From Shewanella denitrificans OS217 (GTDB lineage Bacteria; Pseudomonadota; Gammaproteobacteria; Enterobacterales; Shewanellaceae): a stretch of DNA of 64,000 nucleotides. This document shows positions 8,768 to 17,627 of this stretch, piece by piece. Location: positions 1,798,001-1,862,000 of the forward strand of contig NC_007954.1 of assembly GCF_000013765.1 (NCBI RefSeq), in the 5' to 3' direction. Position numbers and translations under genes: made by a program. Every line of letters starts with the position of its first letter. Position 1 is the stretch's first letter. A model generated the notes under the pieces. It did not search any database. It was not told where the DNA came from and was given only the letters and a program-made list of their open reading frames with translations.

Positions 8768-9565
8768 TTAATGATTGATGATGCGTGGGAAGTCTTCTTC
8801 GTCGCGCAAGGTAATCACTTCAACTCCAGTGGCGGTAACCAGTAAAGTATGTTCCCACTGGGCCGAGTTTTTGCCATCGGCTGTGGTGACAGTCCAGTTA
8901 TCTTCTCTATCGAGTACGCTAGTTTGACGGCCAGCATTGATCATAGGCTCTATGGTGAAACACATACCAGGACGTAACACGGTTTTATCATTGTTCTTGT
9001 AATGGACGATTTGCGGCTCTTCATGAAAGCCTGCGCCAATACCATGACCACAATAATCTTGCACTATGGAGTACTTATCAAGTCCTGTTTTGCTGGCCTT
9101 GATGAATTTTTCTATTGCAGTGCCAATCTCGCCGAGTTTCATGCCCGGACGGACTTTACGTATGGCTAAGTACAGGCTTTCTTGAGCGATACGGCAAAGG
9201 CGCTTGTCTTTGGCGCTGACTTCACCGATGAGGAACATCTTAGAGGTATCGCCATGAAAGCCGTCTTTGATGACGGTAATATCGATATTGAGTATGTCGC
9301 CATCTTTTAAGACGTAGCTTGATGGAATGCCGTGACAGATAACATCATTAACAGAGGTGCAAATCGATTTTGGAAAGCCATGGTAATTAAGCGGCGCCGA
9401 TATCGCACCTTGCTCTTCTGTGTACTTGGCACAGATATCATTAAGCTCGTCTGTAGTGACGCCTGCTTTAACATGGGGGGCAATCATGGCTAACACCTCG
9501 GCGGCAAGTTTGCCGGCGGCGCGCATTTTCTCGATTTCTTCTGCTGTCTTAATGACTATGCTCAT
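8768..9565 (-). CDS. map: Methionine aminopeptidase type I
   Basis: Map removes the initiator methionine from nascent proteins. The metal ligands are visible in order: ILNIDITVIKDGFHGDTS (two Asp), GHGIGAGFHE (His), FTIEPMI (Glu) and AQWEHTLLV (Glu). The ATG at 9565 gives 265 residues, matching E. coli (264); the open frame continues 14 codons upstream but without support. It is divergent from rpsB. A 9-bp hairpin at 8730-8753 lies between map and glnD but lacks a T-run in the map direction. Confidence 0.97.
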   Translation of the reverse strand: MSIVIKTAEEIEKMRAAGKLAAEVLAMIAPHVKAGVTTDELNDICAKYTEEQGAISAPLNYHGFPKSICTSVNDVICHGIPSSYVLKDGDILNIDITVIKDGFHGDTSKMFLIGEVSAKDKRLCRIAQESLYLAIRKVRPGMKLGEIGTAIEKFIKASKTGLDKYSIVQDYCGHGIGAGFHEEPQIVHYKNNDKTVLRPGMCFTIEPMINAGRQTSVLDREDNWTVTTADGKNSAQWEHTLLVTATGVEVITLRDEEDFPRIINH

Positions 9566-9842
9566 TGGATTTCTCTTGGCGTGGTTAACGGTAATTTTTG
9601 AAGACACAGCAGGGGATAAAAAAGCAGCTGAATTTGTGCTTAGTGGCGTTTTATGATATAAAGCGCGCCGTCTGTGTTTGTGTCTTCACGTTTAATGTGT
9701 TGTCGAATTCAATGGCTTAGCTTGTGCTTAAGCGTAATTAATTCAACGAGTCCAGCGAATAAGTGTTGCAGTTTAAGGTGTCATGAGTGTTAAGGCAAAG
9801 GTTACCCACTTTTTCCTTTAGTAAATCTTTGACAGGCTTTTC

Positions 9843-9871
9843 TTCACTTAATCGCAAACTAAGCGTAAAAT
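9843..9871 (+). promoter_or_regulatory. Candidate rpsB promoter with GC-rich discriminator
   Basis: TTCACT (9843-9848) and TAAAAT (9866-9871) are 17 bases apart, and TGTGCGGG follows, a GC-rich discriminator typical of stringently controlled ribosomal promoters. A TTGACA further upstream at 9829 has no matching -10 at the right distance. This is a motif-based inference. Confidence 0.4.
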
Positions 9872-9898
9872 GTGCGGGTCATTATACATGGCAAACTA

Positions 9899-10002
9899 AC
9901 TAAACACTAAATCACACACGTATCGACACATTCTTCGGGGTGCCTTTTTAGGTCGAAGACATGGGATGCGTGGAGGTCTAACCCCTTAATTAAGGTATTA
10001 AA
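9899..10002 (+). promoter_or_regulatory. rpsB leader, likely S2 autoregulatory RNA
   Basis: The untranslated stretch before rpsB contains GTATCGACACATTC, TTCGGGGTGCC, GGTCGAAGACATGGGATGCG and GGAGGTCTAACCCC. It resembles the conserved structured 5' leader of gammaproteobacterial rpsB, through which ribosomal protein S2 represses rpsB-tsf. I identify it by sequence resemblance and position; I have not folded it. Confidence 0.6.
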
Positions 10003-10731
10003 ATGACTACTGTTACAATGCGCGACATGCTACAAGCCGGTGTTCACTTCGGTCACCAAACACGTTACTGGAACCCAAAGATGAAGCCATTCATCTTCGG
10101 TGCTCGCAACGGTGTACACATCATCAACCTTGAGCACACTGTGCCTATGTTCAACGAAGCGTTAGCTTTCATCAGCAACGTAGCGTCTAAAAAAGGCAAA
10201 GTGTTATTCGTTGGTACTAAACGTGCCGCTGGCGAAGCAATCAAAGAGTCAGCTCTTTCTTGTGACCAGTACTATGTTGATCACCGTTGGTTAGGTGGTA
10301 TGTTGACTAACTGGAAAACAGTTCGTCAATCAATCAAGCGTCTTAAAGAGCTAGAAAGCCAGTCAGTAGACGGTACTTTCGACAAGCTAACTAAGAAAGA
10401 AGCCTTGATGCGTACTCGCGAACTAGAGAAGTTAGAAAAATCTTTAGGCGGGATCAAGAACATGGGCGGTTTACCTGACGTATTATTCGTTATCGGTGCT
10501 GACCATGAGCATATCGCTATTAAAGAAGCTAACAACCTAGGTATCCCAGTTGTTGCTGTTGTTGATACAAACTCTGCGCCAGATGGTGTTAACTACATCG
10601 TTCCTGGTAACGACGACGCTATGCGTGCTATCCGTTTGTACACTTCTTCTGTTGCAGCAGCTGCGAACTCTGGCCGTGGTCAAGATCTAGCTGTTCAAGC
10701 AGAGCAAGACGGTTTCGTAGAAGCTGTTTAA
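10003..10731 (+). CDS. rpsB: 30S ribosomal protein S2
   Basis: This is the small-subunit protein S2 (242 residues). It begins with the standard MRDMLQAGVHFGHQTRYWNP and contains GARNGVHIINLEHTV, VDHRWLGGMLTNWKTVR and PVVAVVDTNSAPDGV. The codon choice is that of a highly expressed gene, clearly different from the accessory genes further on. It starts the rpsB-tsf operon and is separated from tsf by a terminator-like hairpin. Confidence 0.99.
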   Translation: MTTVTMRDMLQAGVHFGHQTRYWNPKMKPFIFGARNGVHIINLEHTVPMFNEALAFISNVASKKGKVLFVGTKRAAGEAIKESALSCDQYYVDHRWLGGMLTNWKTVRQSIKRLKELESQSVDGTFDKLTKKEALMRTRELEKLEKSLGGIKNMGGLPDVLFVIGADHEHIAIKEANNLGIPVVAVVDTNSAPDGVNYIVPGNDDAMRAIRLYTSSVAAAANSGRGQDLAVQAEQDGFVEAV

Positions 10732-10780
10732 TAAGGTGTGATGGTTACCATCCCCCTTATTTGCCAATAGATAATTGGTG

Positions 10781-10810
10781 AACAGGGGCCGTTTGGCCCC
10801 TGTTTTTTAA
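10781..10810 (+). terminator. Terminator or attenuator between rpsB and tsf
   Basis: AACAGGGGCC and GGCCCCTGTT form a perfect 10-bp, GC-rich stem around GTTT, followed by a T-run. Its position between rpsB and tsf matches the partial terminator known in E. coli, which lowers tsf transcription relative to rpsB. Confidence 0.88.
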
Positions 10811-10847
10811 ATGCAAAATTAGACGAATTAAATTAGAGGATTTAACA

Positions 10848-11699
10848 ATGGCAATTACTGCTGCCCAAGTTAAAGAACTTCGTGACCGCACTGGCGCTGG
10901 CATGATGGACTGTAAGAATGCACTGACTGAAACTAACGGTGACATCGAACTAGCGATTGATAACATGCGTAAGAGCGGCGCTGCAAAAGCGGCTAAAAAA
11001 GCCGGTAACATCGCTGCTGACGGTACTATCTTAATCAAGAATGGCGAAGGTTTCGCGGCTCTTTTAGAAGTAAACTGTCAAACAGACTTCGTTGCTAAAG
11101 ATTCAAACTTTTTAGCGTTCGCTAACGCTGTGTTAGACGTTGCTGCTGCATCTAAAGTGACTATCGAAGAGCTAAAAGCACAGTTTGAAGAAACACGTGT
11201 TGCACTTGTGACTAAAATCGGTGAAAACATCAACGTTCGTCGCGTTGAGTACATCGACGGCGCAAACCTAGCTTCTTACCGTCACGGTGAGCGTATTGGT
11301 GTTGTTGTTGCCGGCGAAGCTGATGAAGAGACACTTAAGCACATCGCTATGCATGTTGCTGCTTCAAAGCCTGAATTCGTAAACCCTGAAGATGTGCCTG
11401 CTGAACTTGTAGAAAGAGAGCAAGCGCTTCAGATCGAAATCGCGATGAATGAAGGCAAGCCTGCTGAAATCGCTGAGAAAATGGTTGTTGGCCGTATGAA
11501 GAAGTTCACTGGTGAGATTTCTCTTACTGGTCAAGCTTTCATCATGGAGCCTAAGAAAACTGTTGGCGAAATTCTTAAAGAGAAAAAAGCTTCAGTATCT
11601 AACTTCATTCGTTTAGAAGTGGGTGAAGGTATCGAGAAGAAAGAAGAAGATTTTGCTGCTGAAGTCGCTGCACAAATCGCTGCTACTAAAAAGGCGTAA
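10848..11699 (+). CDS. tsf: Elongation factor Ts
   Basis: EF-Ts exchanges GDP for GTP on EF-Tu. The 283-residue protein opens with ITAAQVKELRDRTGAGMMDC, includes EVNCQTDFVAKD in the core and ends with the KKEEDFAAEVAAQ helix. The ribosome site AGAGGA sits 8 bases before the ATG. Codon use is that of a highly expressed gene. It follows rpsB and precedes pyrH, the usual order. Confidence 0.99.
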   Translation: MAITAAQVKELRDRTGAGMMDCKNALTETNGDIELAIDNMRKSGAAKAAKKAGNIAADGTILIKNGEGFAALLEVNCQTDFVAKDSNFLAFANAVLDVAAASKVTIEELKAQFEETRVALVTKIGENINVRRVEYIDGANLASYRHGERIGVVVAGEADEETLKHIAMHVAASKPEFVNPEDVPAELVEREQALQIEIAMNEGKPAEIAEKMVVGRMKKFTGEISLTGQAFIMEPKKTVGEILKEKKASVSNFIRLEVGEGIEKKEEDFAAEVAAQIAATKKA

Positions 11700-11720
11700 T
11701 CGCTTTTCTCTATATACCCT

Positions 11721-11750
11721 AAGACCGCAGCAACCGCTGCGGTCTTGTTA
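11721..11750 (+). terminator. Hairpin after tsf
   Basis: AAGACCGCAG and CTGCGGTCTT pair perfectly around a 6-base loop, 21 bases after the tsf stop. Only a short T-rich stretch (TTGTTA) follows, so termination is probably partial and pyrH may be reached by readthrough. Confidence 0.65.
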
Positions 11751-11766
11751 TGATCAGGACAAAATT

Positions 11767-12498
11767 ATGAGCACCAATCCCAAACCTGCATTTAGACGCA
11801 TTCTTCTTAAATTAAGTGGTGAAGCCTTAATGGGCGAAGAAGGCTTTGGCATAGACCCCAAAGTACTTGACCGTATGGCTCAAGAAGTTAAAGAGTTGGT
11901 TGAATTAGGCATTCAAGTGGGTGTGGTTATTGGTGGTGGCAACCTGTTTCGTGGTGAAGGCTTAGCAAAAGCTGGCATGAACCGCGTGGTTGGCGATCAT
12001 ATGGGTATGCTGGCGACAGTAATGAATGGCTTAGCTATGCGTGATGCATTGCACCGTGCTTATGTCAATGCGCGTCTTATGTCAGCCATACCGCTAAAAG
12101 GTGTGTGTGACGATTACAACTGGGCTGAAGCCATCAGTTTATTAAAGTCTGGCCGCGTGGTGATTTTTGCTGCCGGTACCGGTAATCCATTTTGCACCAC
12201 AGATTCAGCAGCCTGTTTACGCGGTATTGAAATCGAAGCTGAAGTGGTACTGAAAGGCACCAAAGTGGATGGGGTTTATTCTGCCGATCCTATGAAAGAC
12301 CCAGACGCCGTTAAGCACGATGTCTTAAGTTACAATGAAGTGTTAGAGCGTGAGCTCAAAGTGATGGACTTAGCTGCCTTTACCTTAGCTAGGGATCATA
12401 ATATGCCCATTCTTGTGTTTAACATGAATAAGCCCGGTGCATTACGCCGTGTTATCATGGGCGAAGAAGAAGGCACTTATATTAAGAATTTGAACTGA
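11767..12498 (+). CDS. pyrH: UMP kinase PyrH
   Basis: PyrH phosphorylates UMP to UDP. Visible motifs are RILLKLSGEALMG (phosphate binding), VVIGGGNLFRG, MGMLATVMNGLAMRDAL and AAGTGNPFCTTDSAA. The open frame extends upstream into tsf, but the ATG at 11767 gives 243 residues and the expected N-terminus (MSTNPKPAFRRILLKLSGEA). The order tsf-pyrH-frr is conserved. Confidence 0.98.
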   Translation: MSTNPKPAFRRILLKLSGEALMGEEGFGIDPKVLDRMAQEVKELVELGIQVGVVIGGGNLFRGEGLAKAGMNRVVGDHMGMLATVMNGLAMRDALHRAYVNARLMSAIPLKGVCDDYNWAEAISLLKSGRVVIFAAGTGNPFCTTDSAACLRGIEIEAEVVLKGTKVDGVYSADPMKDPDAVKHDVLSYNEVLERELKVMDLAAFTLARDHNMPILVFNMNKPGALRRVIMGEEEGTYIKNLN

Positions 12499-12604
12499 GT
12501 TTTGCACTCGTTACCAATGGCTTGAACAATAACAATAGCGGCACATACTGCCTCAGCGTCAAGCCATGTCACCTTTGAATTTGTAAGCTAAAAGGATATT
12601 AATC

Positions 12605-13162
12605 GTGATAGAAACAATTTTGTTAGATGCCCAAGAGCGTATGGGCAAATGTGTTGATGCAACTAAAAACCAAATGGCGAAAGTACGCACAGGTCGTGCT
12701 CACCCAAGCCTATTAGATTCGATTCAAGTGTCATATTACGGTGCTATGTCGCCGCTTAAGCAAGTGGCTAACGTAGGTATCGAAGACTCGCGTACCTTGT
12801 CAGTGACTGTGTTTGATCGCTCTATGGTTCAGGCCGTAGAAAAAGCCATCATGACGTCAGATCTAGGTTTAAACCCTATGACGGCTGGCGCGACACTGCG
12901 TATTCCGTTACCTGCATTGACTGAAGAACGTCGTAAAGACTTCATCAAGGTAGTACGTAATGAAGCCGAAAATGGTCGTATCGCTATTCGTAATGTGCGC
13001 CGCGACGCTATCAGTGAAGTGAAAAAGCTTGAAAAAGCCAAAGAGTGCACTGAAGATGATGTACGCCGCAGCGAAGATGAAGTGCAAAAGTATACTGATG
13101 CACACATCAAAAATGTCGATGAAGTTTTAACCGCAAAAGAAAAAGAGTTAATGGAAGTTTAA
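12605..13162 (+). CDS. frr: Ribosome recycling factor
   Basis: RRF splits post-termination ribosomes together with EF-G. The 185-residue protein has MAKVRTGRAHPSLLDSI in the first helix, and RIPLPALTEERRKDFIKVVR and RIAIRNVRRDAISEVKK in the second half. It starts with GTG at 12605, preceded by AAAAGGATATTAATC. The next gene is separated by a strong hairpin. Confidence 0.98.
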   Translation: MIETILLDAQERMGKCVDATKNQMAKVRTGRAHPSLLDSIQVSYYGAMSPLKQVANVGIEDSRTLSVTVFDRSMVQAVEKAIMTSDLGLNPMTAGATLRIPLPALTEERRKDFIKVVRNEAENGRIAIRNVRRDAISEVKKLEKAKECTEDDVRRSEDEVQKYTDAHIKNVDEVLTAKEKELMEV

Positions 13163-13247
13163 GGTTAGCGCTTTAGTTGGACTATTTTTAGCCAGATTGT
13201 GTATTGATCTTAAGCAGATAGTCCCGAGTTAAGGCTTAGACTTGATG

Positions 13248-13290
13248 CGCCGTGTCGTATACGGAGGTATACTACACGGCGTTTGTCTTT
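13248..13290 (+). terminator. Intrinsic terminator between frr and uppS
   Basis: CGCCGTGT and ACACGGCG enclose an inner GTATAC/GTATAC pair, giving a stem of about 15 bp with one mismatch and a GGAG loop. A T-rich tract (TTTGTCTTTTGTT) follows. It sits just before uppS, so it separates the translation genes from the envelope genes, at least partly. Confidence 0.8.
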
Positions 13291-13307
13291 TGTTAAGGGT
13301 GTAGTTG

Positions 13308-14123
13308 ATGTCATCCACAGTGAAAAGTGAGTCTGGTAGCCGCAGTGCACTAAGCTTGGGCAACACTGGTGTTGAGCTTTCAGAGACGGTCAAACTGTCC
13401 CTGCCCAAGCATGTTGCCATCATTATGGATGGGAATGGACGCTGGGCTCAACAACAGGGAAAGCCGAGAGTCATGGGGCATAAGGCGGGGGTGAAAGCCG
13501 TGCGCCGCGCCGTGAGTTGTGCCAGTCAGTTAGGGATAGCTTCGCTAACCTTATTTGCATTTTCCAGTGAAAATTGGCGCAGACCAGATAAAGAAGTCAG
13601 TTTGTTGATGGAGTTGTTTTTTTCCGTATTGCAACGGGAAATCAAATTACTGCATAAAAACCAGGTTCGGCTTAATATCATTGGCGACATCAGTCGCTTC
13701 TCTGAGCGTTTGCAGAAGCAAATTCATGAAGCTCAGCGTAAAACTGCCGACAATACTGGCTTGATTTTGAATGTCGCTGCCAACTACGGTGGTCGCTGGG
13801 ACATACTGCAAGCTGCACAAAAATTGGCTCAACAAGTGGAAAGTGGCGAAATCAACAGCAGTCAGATGACTGAAGAGGCCCTAAGTGCACATTTGTGCAT
13901 GCAAAATCAGAGCGAAGTTGATTTAATGATCCGCACAGGCGGTGATTGTCGCATCAGTAATTTTATTTTATGGCAGGCGGCTTATGCCGAATTGGTATTT
14001 ACCGATACCCTATGGCCAGATTTTAATGAGCAAGCGTTCCGTGACGCGATTGCCTTGTTTGCTAGTCGTCAACGCCGTTTTGGTCTGACGGGAAGTCAAA
14101 TTGAAGAGATCCGCGCATTATAA
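13308..14123 (+). CDS. uppS: Undecaprenyl diphosphate synthase
   Basis: UppS builds the C55 carrier lipid for peptidoglycan and O-antigen synthesis by adding isopentenyl units in cis. The catalytic motif HVAIIMDGNGRWAQ with its Asp lies near residue 40, followed by FAFSSENWRRP and the C-terminal DLMIRTGGDCRISNFILWQ. The N-terminus carries about 35 residues before the core. A TTG precedes the ATG; AAGGGTG places the start at the ATG. It lies 21 bases before cdsA. Confidence 0.97.
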   Translation: MSSTVKSESGSRSALSLGNTGVELSETVKLSLPKHVAIIMDGNGRWAQQQGKPRVMGHKAGVKAVRRAVSCASQLGIASLTLFAFSSENWRRPDKEVSLLMELFFSVLQREIKLLHKNQVRLNIIGDISRFSERLQKQIHEAQRKTADNTGLILNVAANYGGRWDILQAAQKLAQQVESGEINSSQMTEEALSAHLCMQNQSEVDLMIRTGGDCRISNFILWQAAYAELVFTDTLWPDFNEQAFRDAIALFASRQRRFGLTGSQIEEIRAL

Positions 14124-14144
14124 GAATATTAAGAGGATTAGTTT

Positions 14145-15002
14145 TTGCTAAAACAACGAATAATAACAGCACTGTGGTTAATCCCTTTGGTCTTGGGAGC
14201 AATATTTTTACTGCCAGCAACGTACTTTTCATGGGTATTAGTTGCCGTGTTTGTGATCGCTGCGAAAGAGTGGGGCGGTTTTATCGACCCAAGTTGTAAT
14301 GTCACTCAATGGTCATTTACCACCACTCTTAGTCTATTAGTTATCGCCTTAAATTTTCTCGTGCCCGTTGAGCTAGTGTGGCAACAAGGGCAATTACACC
14401 CCATTTATATCGCAATAATTTCTATTGGTTTACTCTGGTGGCTAGTGAGCACCCTGTTGATTTTCTCTTATCCAAGCAGCGCTAAATTTTGGAAAGAGAG
14501 TCACATGCTGAAATCCATGTTTGGCCAACTGACATTAGTCCCTTGTTTTGCTTCACTGATTGCCCTTAAATCATTAAGCGGACCACTGGATCCTTATTAC
14601 GGTGGCTGGTTAGTGTTTTTGGTGATGTTAGTGGTGTGGGCCACTGACAGTGGTGCCTATTTTGCGGGTCGCGCTTTCGGTAAGCACAAGTTGATGCCCA
14701 ACGTGAGCCCAGCAAAAACCTTAGAAGGTTTGTTTGGTGGTTTAGTCACTAGCTTAGTCGTTGTTGCTGGCGTCATGTATGTCGCCCCAGAACAAGAAGT
14801 GGGTTTGTTGGTGGCCGTGACGTTGATTACCGCATTGGCCTCGGCCTTTGGCGATTTATCGGAAAGCATGTTTAAACGGGTTGCCAAGATAAAAGATTCC
14901 GGCACCTTATTGCCAGGGCACGGTGGCATACTCGACAGAATTGACAGTTTAACCGCTGCTTTGCCTGTATTTACTTTTCTTTACATCTCCTTTTGGATGT
15001 GA
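14145..15002 (+). CDS. cdsA: Phosphatidate cytidylyltransferase CdsA
   Basis: CdsA makes CDP-diacylglycerol from phosphatidic acid and CTP in the inner membrane. The protein is largely transmembrane and ends with the family signature, visible as SMFKRVAKIKDSG and LLPGHGGILDRIDS. It starts at a TTG (MLKQRIITALWLIPLVLGA), which aligns with the E. coli start and has AAGAGG upstream. The length of 285 residues matches E. coli. Confidence 0.97.
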   Translation: MLKQRIITALWLIPLVLGAIFLLPATYFSWVLVAVFVIAAKEWGGFIDPSCNVTQWSFTTTLSLLVIALNFLVPVELVWQQGQLHPIYIAIISIGLLWWLVSTLLIFSYPSSAKFWKESHMLKSMFGQLTLVPCFASLIALKSLSGPLDPYYGGWLVFLVMLVVWATDSGAYFAGRAFGKHKLMPNVSPAKTLEGLFGGLVTSLVVVAGVMYVAPEQEVGLLVAVTLITALASAFGDLSESMFKRVAKIKDSGTLLPGHGGILDRIDSLTAALPVFTFLYISFWM

Positions 15003-15005
15003 TCC

Positions 15006-16211
15006 ATGCCCTCTGAGTCTATGCAGAACGTGGTTATCTTGGGTGCGACTGGGTCTATAGGCGCTAGCACCTTAAGTGTGATGTCAGCCCAAACTCAGCG
15101 CTATCGAGTCTATGGGCTTGTGGCCAATACCAATGTGGATAAAATGCTGGCCCTGTGCCTTGCCCATAAACCTGTGATTGCTCACATGGTTAATGAGCAG
15201 GCGGCCATGACGCTCAAAGCTGCTTTACCGCCGCACATAGGCGTCACAGTCACCACAGGTGAAAATGCATTGATTGATCTGGTGACATCGAACCAAATTC
15301 ATACCGTGATGGCGGCGATTGTTGGTGCAGCGGGCTTATTATCTACTTTTGCGGCGGTAAAAGCTGGCAAGCGAGTCTTATTGGCCAATAAAGAAGCCTT
15401 GGTGATGTCTGGCGCCTTATTTATGGATGCTTGCAGACAATCTGGCGCCACGCTATTACCGGTTGATAGTGAACATAATGCCATTTTTCAATGCCTTCCT
15501 GAATCGGTTCAAACTAATCTAGGGCATTGCTCCTTAGATGCTGCTGGGGTATCCAGTATCTTGCTCACAGGCTCAGGTGGTCCTTTTTTAACGGCCCCGC
15601 TTGAGAGTTTAGCTTCAGTGACCCCAGCGCAAGCTTGCAAACACCCTAATTGGTCTATGGGGCCTAAAATTTCCGTAGATTCAGCCACCATGATGAATAA
15701 AGGGCTCGAGTTTATTGAAGCCCGTTGGTTATTTAACACCAATGCTGCGCAACTTAAAGTGGTAGTGCATCCCCAAAGTGTTATCCATTCTATGGTGCAA
15801 TATAGGGACGGTTCAGTGTTGGCGCAGATGGGGAATCCGGATATGCGAACCCCCATCGCTCATTGTCTGTCTTATCCACAGAGGATAACCTCGGGTGTTG
15901 AAGCGTTAGACTTTTTCAAATTGGGTGATTTAAGCTTTTGTGAAGCTGATATTGCCCGCTTTCCTTGCCTGCATCTAGCCATGCAAGCCTGTGAACATGG
16001 ACAAGAAGCCACCACAGTTTTAAATGCCGCCAACGAAGTGGCAGTTGACGCGTTCCTTGCGGGTCAAATTGGTTTTACTCAAATTGCTGCCATCAATGAA
16101 AGCTGTTTGGCACAGGTGTCACAAAGCAGCTTAAAATCCATTGATGATATTTTACAGTTAGATAGCTTAACCCGTCAGCACGCTTGGCAAGCCATTAAAC
16201 GTATCAATTAA
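15006..16211 (+). CDS. ispC: 1-deoxy-D-xylulose 5-phosphate reductoisomerase IspC (Dxr)
   Basis: IspC catalyses the first committed step of the MEP isoprenoid pathway, feeding UppS and quinone synthesis. The NADPH motif is GATGSIGASTL near residue 13. The metal-binding region LLPVDSEHNAIFQ and the later MNKGLEFIEARWLF carry the acidic ligands. The length of 401 residues compares with 398 in E. coli. It starts 3 bases after cdsA, indicating an operon. Confidence 0.98.
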   Translation: MPSESMQNVVILGATGSIGASTLSVMSAQTQRYRVYGLVANTNVDKMLALCLAHKPVIAHMVNEQAAMTLKAALPPHIGVTVTTGENALIDLVTSNQIHTVMAAIVGAAGLLSTFAAVKAGKRVLLANKEALVMSGALFMDACRQSGATLLPVDSEHNAIFQCLPESVQTNLGHCSLDAAGVSSILLTGSGGPFLTAPLESLASVTPAQACKHPNWSMGPKISVDSATMMNKGLEFIEARWLFNTNAAQLKVVVHPQSVIHSMVQYRDGSVLAQMGNPDMRTPIAHCLSYPQRITSGVEALDFFKLGDLSFCEADIARFPCLHLAMQACEHGQEATTVLNAANEVAVDAFLAGQIGFTQIAAINESCLAQVSQSSLKSIDDILQLDSLTRQHAWQAIKRIN

Positions 16212-16224
16212 CCGAAGGAGAGAC

Positions 16225-17595
16225 ATGTTCGATTTTCTGTGGAACCTAGGCTCGTTCATTGTTGCCCTTGGCATTCTGATCACGGCCCATGAATATGGTC
16301 ACTTTTGGGTAGCCCGCCGCTGCGGTGTTAAAGTCGAACGCTTTTCAATTGGTTTTGGTAAGGCACTTTGGCGCAAAGTCGGCCAAGATGGCACTGAATA
16401 TGTGATAGCTATGATCCCGCTGGGCGGTTATGTAAAGATGCTCGATGAGCGGGTTGACACAGTAGCTGAATCACTTAAGTCTCAAGCCTTTAATCGTAAA
16501 ACCGTTTGGCAACGCATTGCCATAGTTGCTGCGGGGCCTATCGCTAATTTTCTTTTTGCTATCATAGCTTTATATTTTATGTATCTTATTGGTGTTCCTT
16601 CGGTTAAGCCCGTGATCGATACGACCTTAGCCAATACACCTGCCGCGCAAATTAAGTTGAGTGAATATCAAGAAATTATCACCATTTCAGGTCAGAAAGT
16701 GCGCAATTGGGATGAGGTTAACTTAGCCCTGATTGGCCATATAGGCGAAGATGAAATTGATATTGAACTTGCGCCCTTATCCAGACTCGAAGGAATGGAC
16801 ACTGGTTCGAGACATCATCAGCTAGACATTCGACATTGGCAATTTGATCCAGAAAAGCAATCGCCAATAACCTCTTTAGGGTTAGGCATATTCAGACCCC
16901 AAGTGTTGCCTGAACTTGCCGTAGTGGCAAAAGGCAGTGCAGCTGAACGAGGCGGAATATTACCAGGTGATACCTTAATGGCAATCAATGGTAGTGCCTT
17001 TGATAGCTGGGAAAGCTTTGTGACATTAATTCAGGGCTCAACTGGGAAGGCGGTGCTGCTAACAGTTAAACGCGGAATGCAGACCTTAGATGTGGATTTG
17101 GTGCCAGACACTCAAATCGACAAACAAGGTCGCAGTATTGGTGTCTTGGGCGTGAGTCCGACGCAAGCTAAATGGCCAGAAAATATGCGTATTTCTTTGG
17201 AATATGGCATAGTAGACTCGATTTTTGCCGCAGTAGACAAAACGTGGCAATTGATCGTCGTCAGTTTCAAGATGATAGCTAAACTTTTTACCGGTGATGT
17301 GTCGGTGAAAAACTTAAGCGGACCTATATCCATAGCGCAAGGTGCTGGTGCTAGTGCTGATTATGGATTAGTGTACTTTCTTGGGTTTATTGCACTCATT
17401 AGCGTCAACTTAGGCATAATTAATCTTTTGCCTTTGCCTGTGCTCGATGGGGGACATTTGCTGTATTACTTTATTGAAGTGATTACGGGTAGGCCTGTGC
17501 CTGAAAAAGCACAGGAAATAGGATTCAGAATTGGAGCAGCTATGCTGCTGATGTTGATGAGTATTGCACTCTTCAATGATTTTGCCCGACTCTGA
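16225..17595 (+). CDS. rseP: Site-2 protease RseP
   Basis: RseP cuts the anti-sigma factor RseA in the membrane, releasing sigma-E during envelope stress. The zinc motif HEYGH lies at residues 22-26 in the first membrane segment. Two PDZ-like regions follow (around GSAAERGGILPGDTLM), and the last membrane segments carry NLLPLPVLDGGHLL. The length of 456 residues fits. Its place just before bamA, a sigma-E target elsewhere, is the usual arrangement. Confidence 0.97.
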   Translation: MFDFLWNLGSFIVALGILITAHEYGHFWVARRCGVKVERFSIGFGKALWRKVGQDGTEYVIAMIPLGGYVKMLDERVDTVAESLKSQAFNRKTVWQRIAIVAAGPIANFLFAIIALYFMYLIGVPSVKPVIDTTLANTPAAQIKLSEYQEIITISGQKVRNWDEVNLALIGHIGEDEIDIELAPLSRLEGMDTGSRHHQLDIRHWQFDPEKQSPITSLGLGIFRPQVLPELAVVAKGSAAERGGILPGDTLMAINGSAFDSWESFVTLIQGSTGKAVLLTVKRGMQTLDVDLVPDTQIDKQGRSIGVLGVSPTQAKWPENMRISLEYGIVDSIFAAVDKTWQLIVVSFKMIAKLFTGDVSVKNLSGPISIAQGAGASADYGLVYFLGFIALISVNLGIINLLPLPVLDGGHLLYYFIEVITGRPVPEKAQEIGFRIGAAMLLMLMSIALFNDFARL

Positions 17596-17627
17596 GCTAG
17601 GACAATCAAAATAATTAGAAGTGCTCT

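Noticed and set aside
12829..13110. Antisense reading frames inside frr, dnaE, glnD and other core genes
   Set aside because: They mirror well-identified genes, show no ribosome sites of their own and have no family resemblance.
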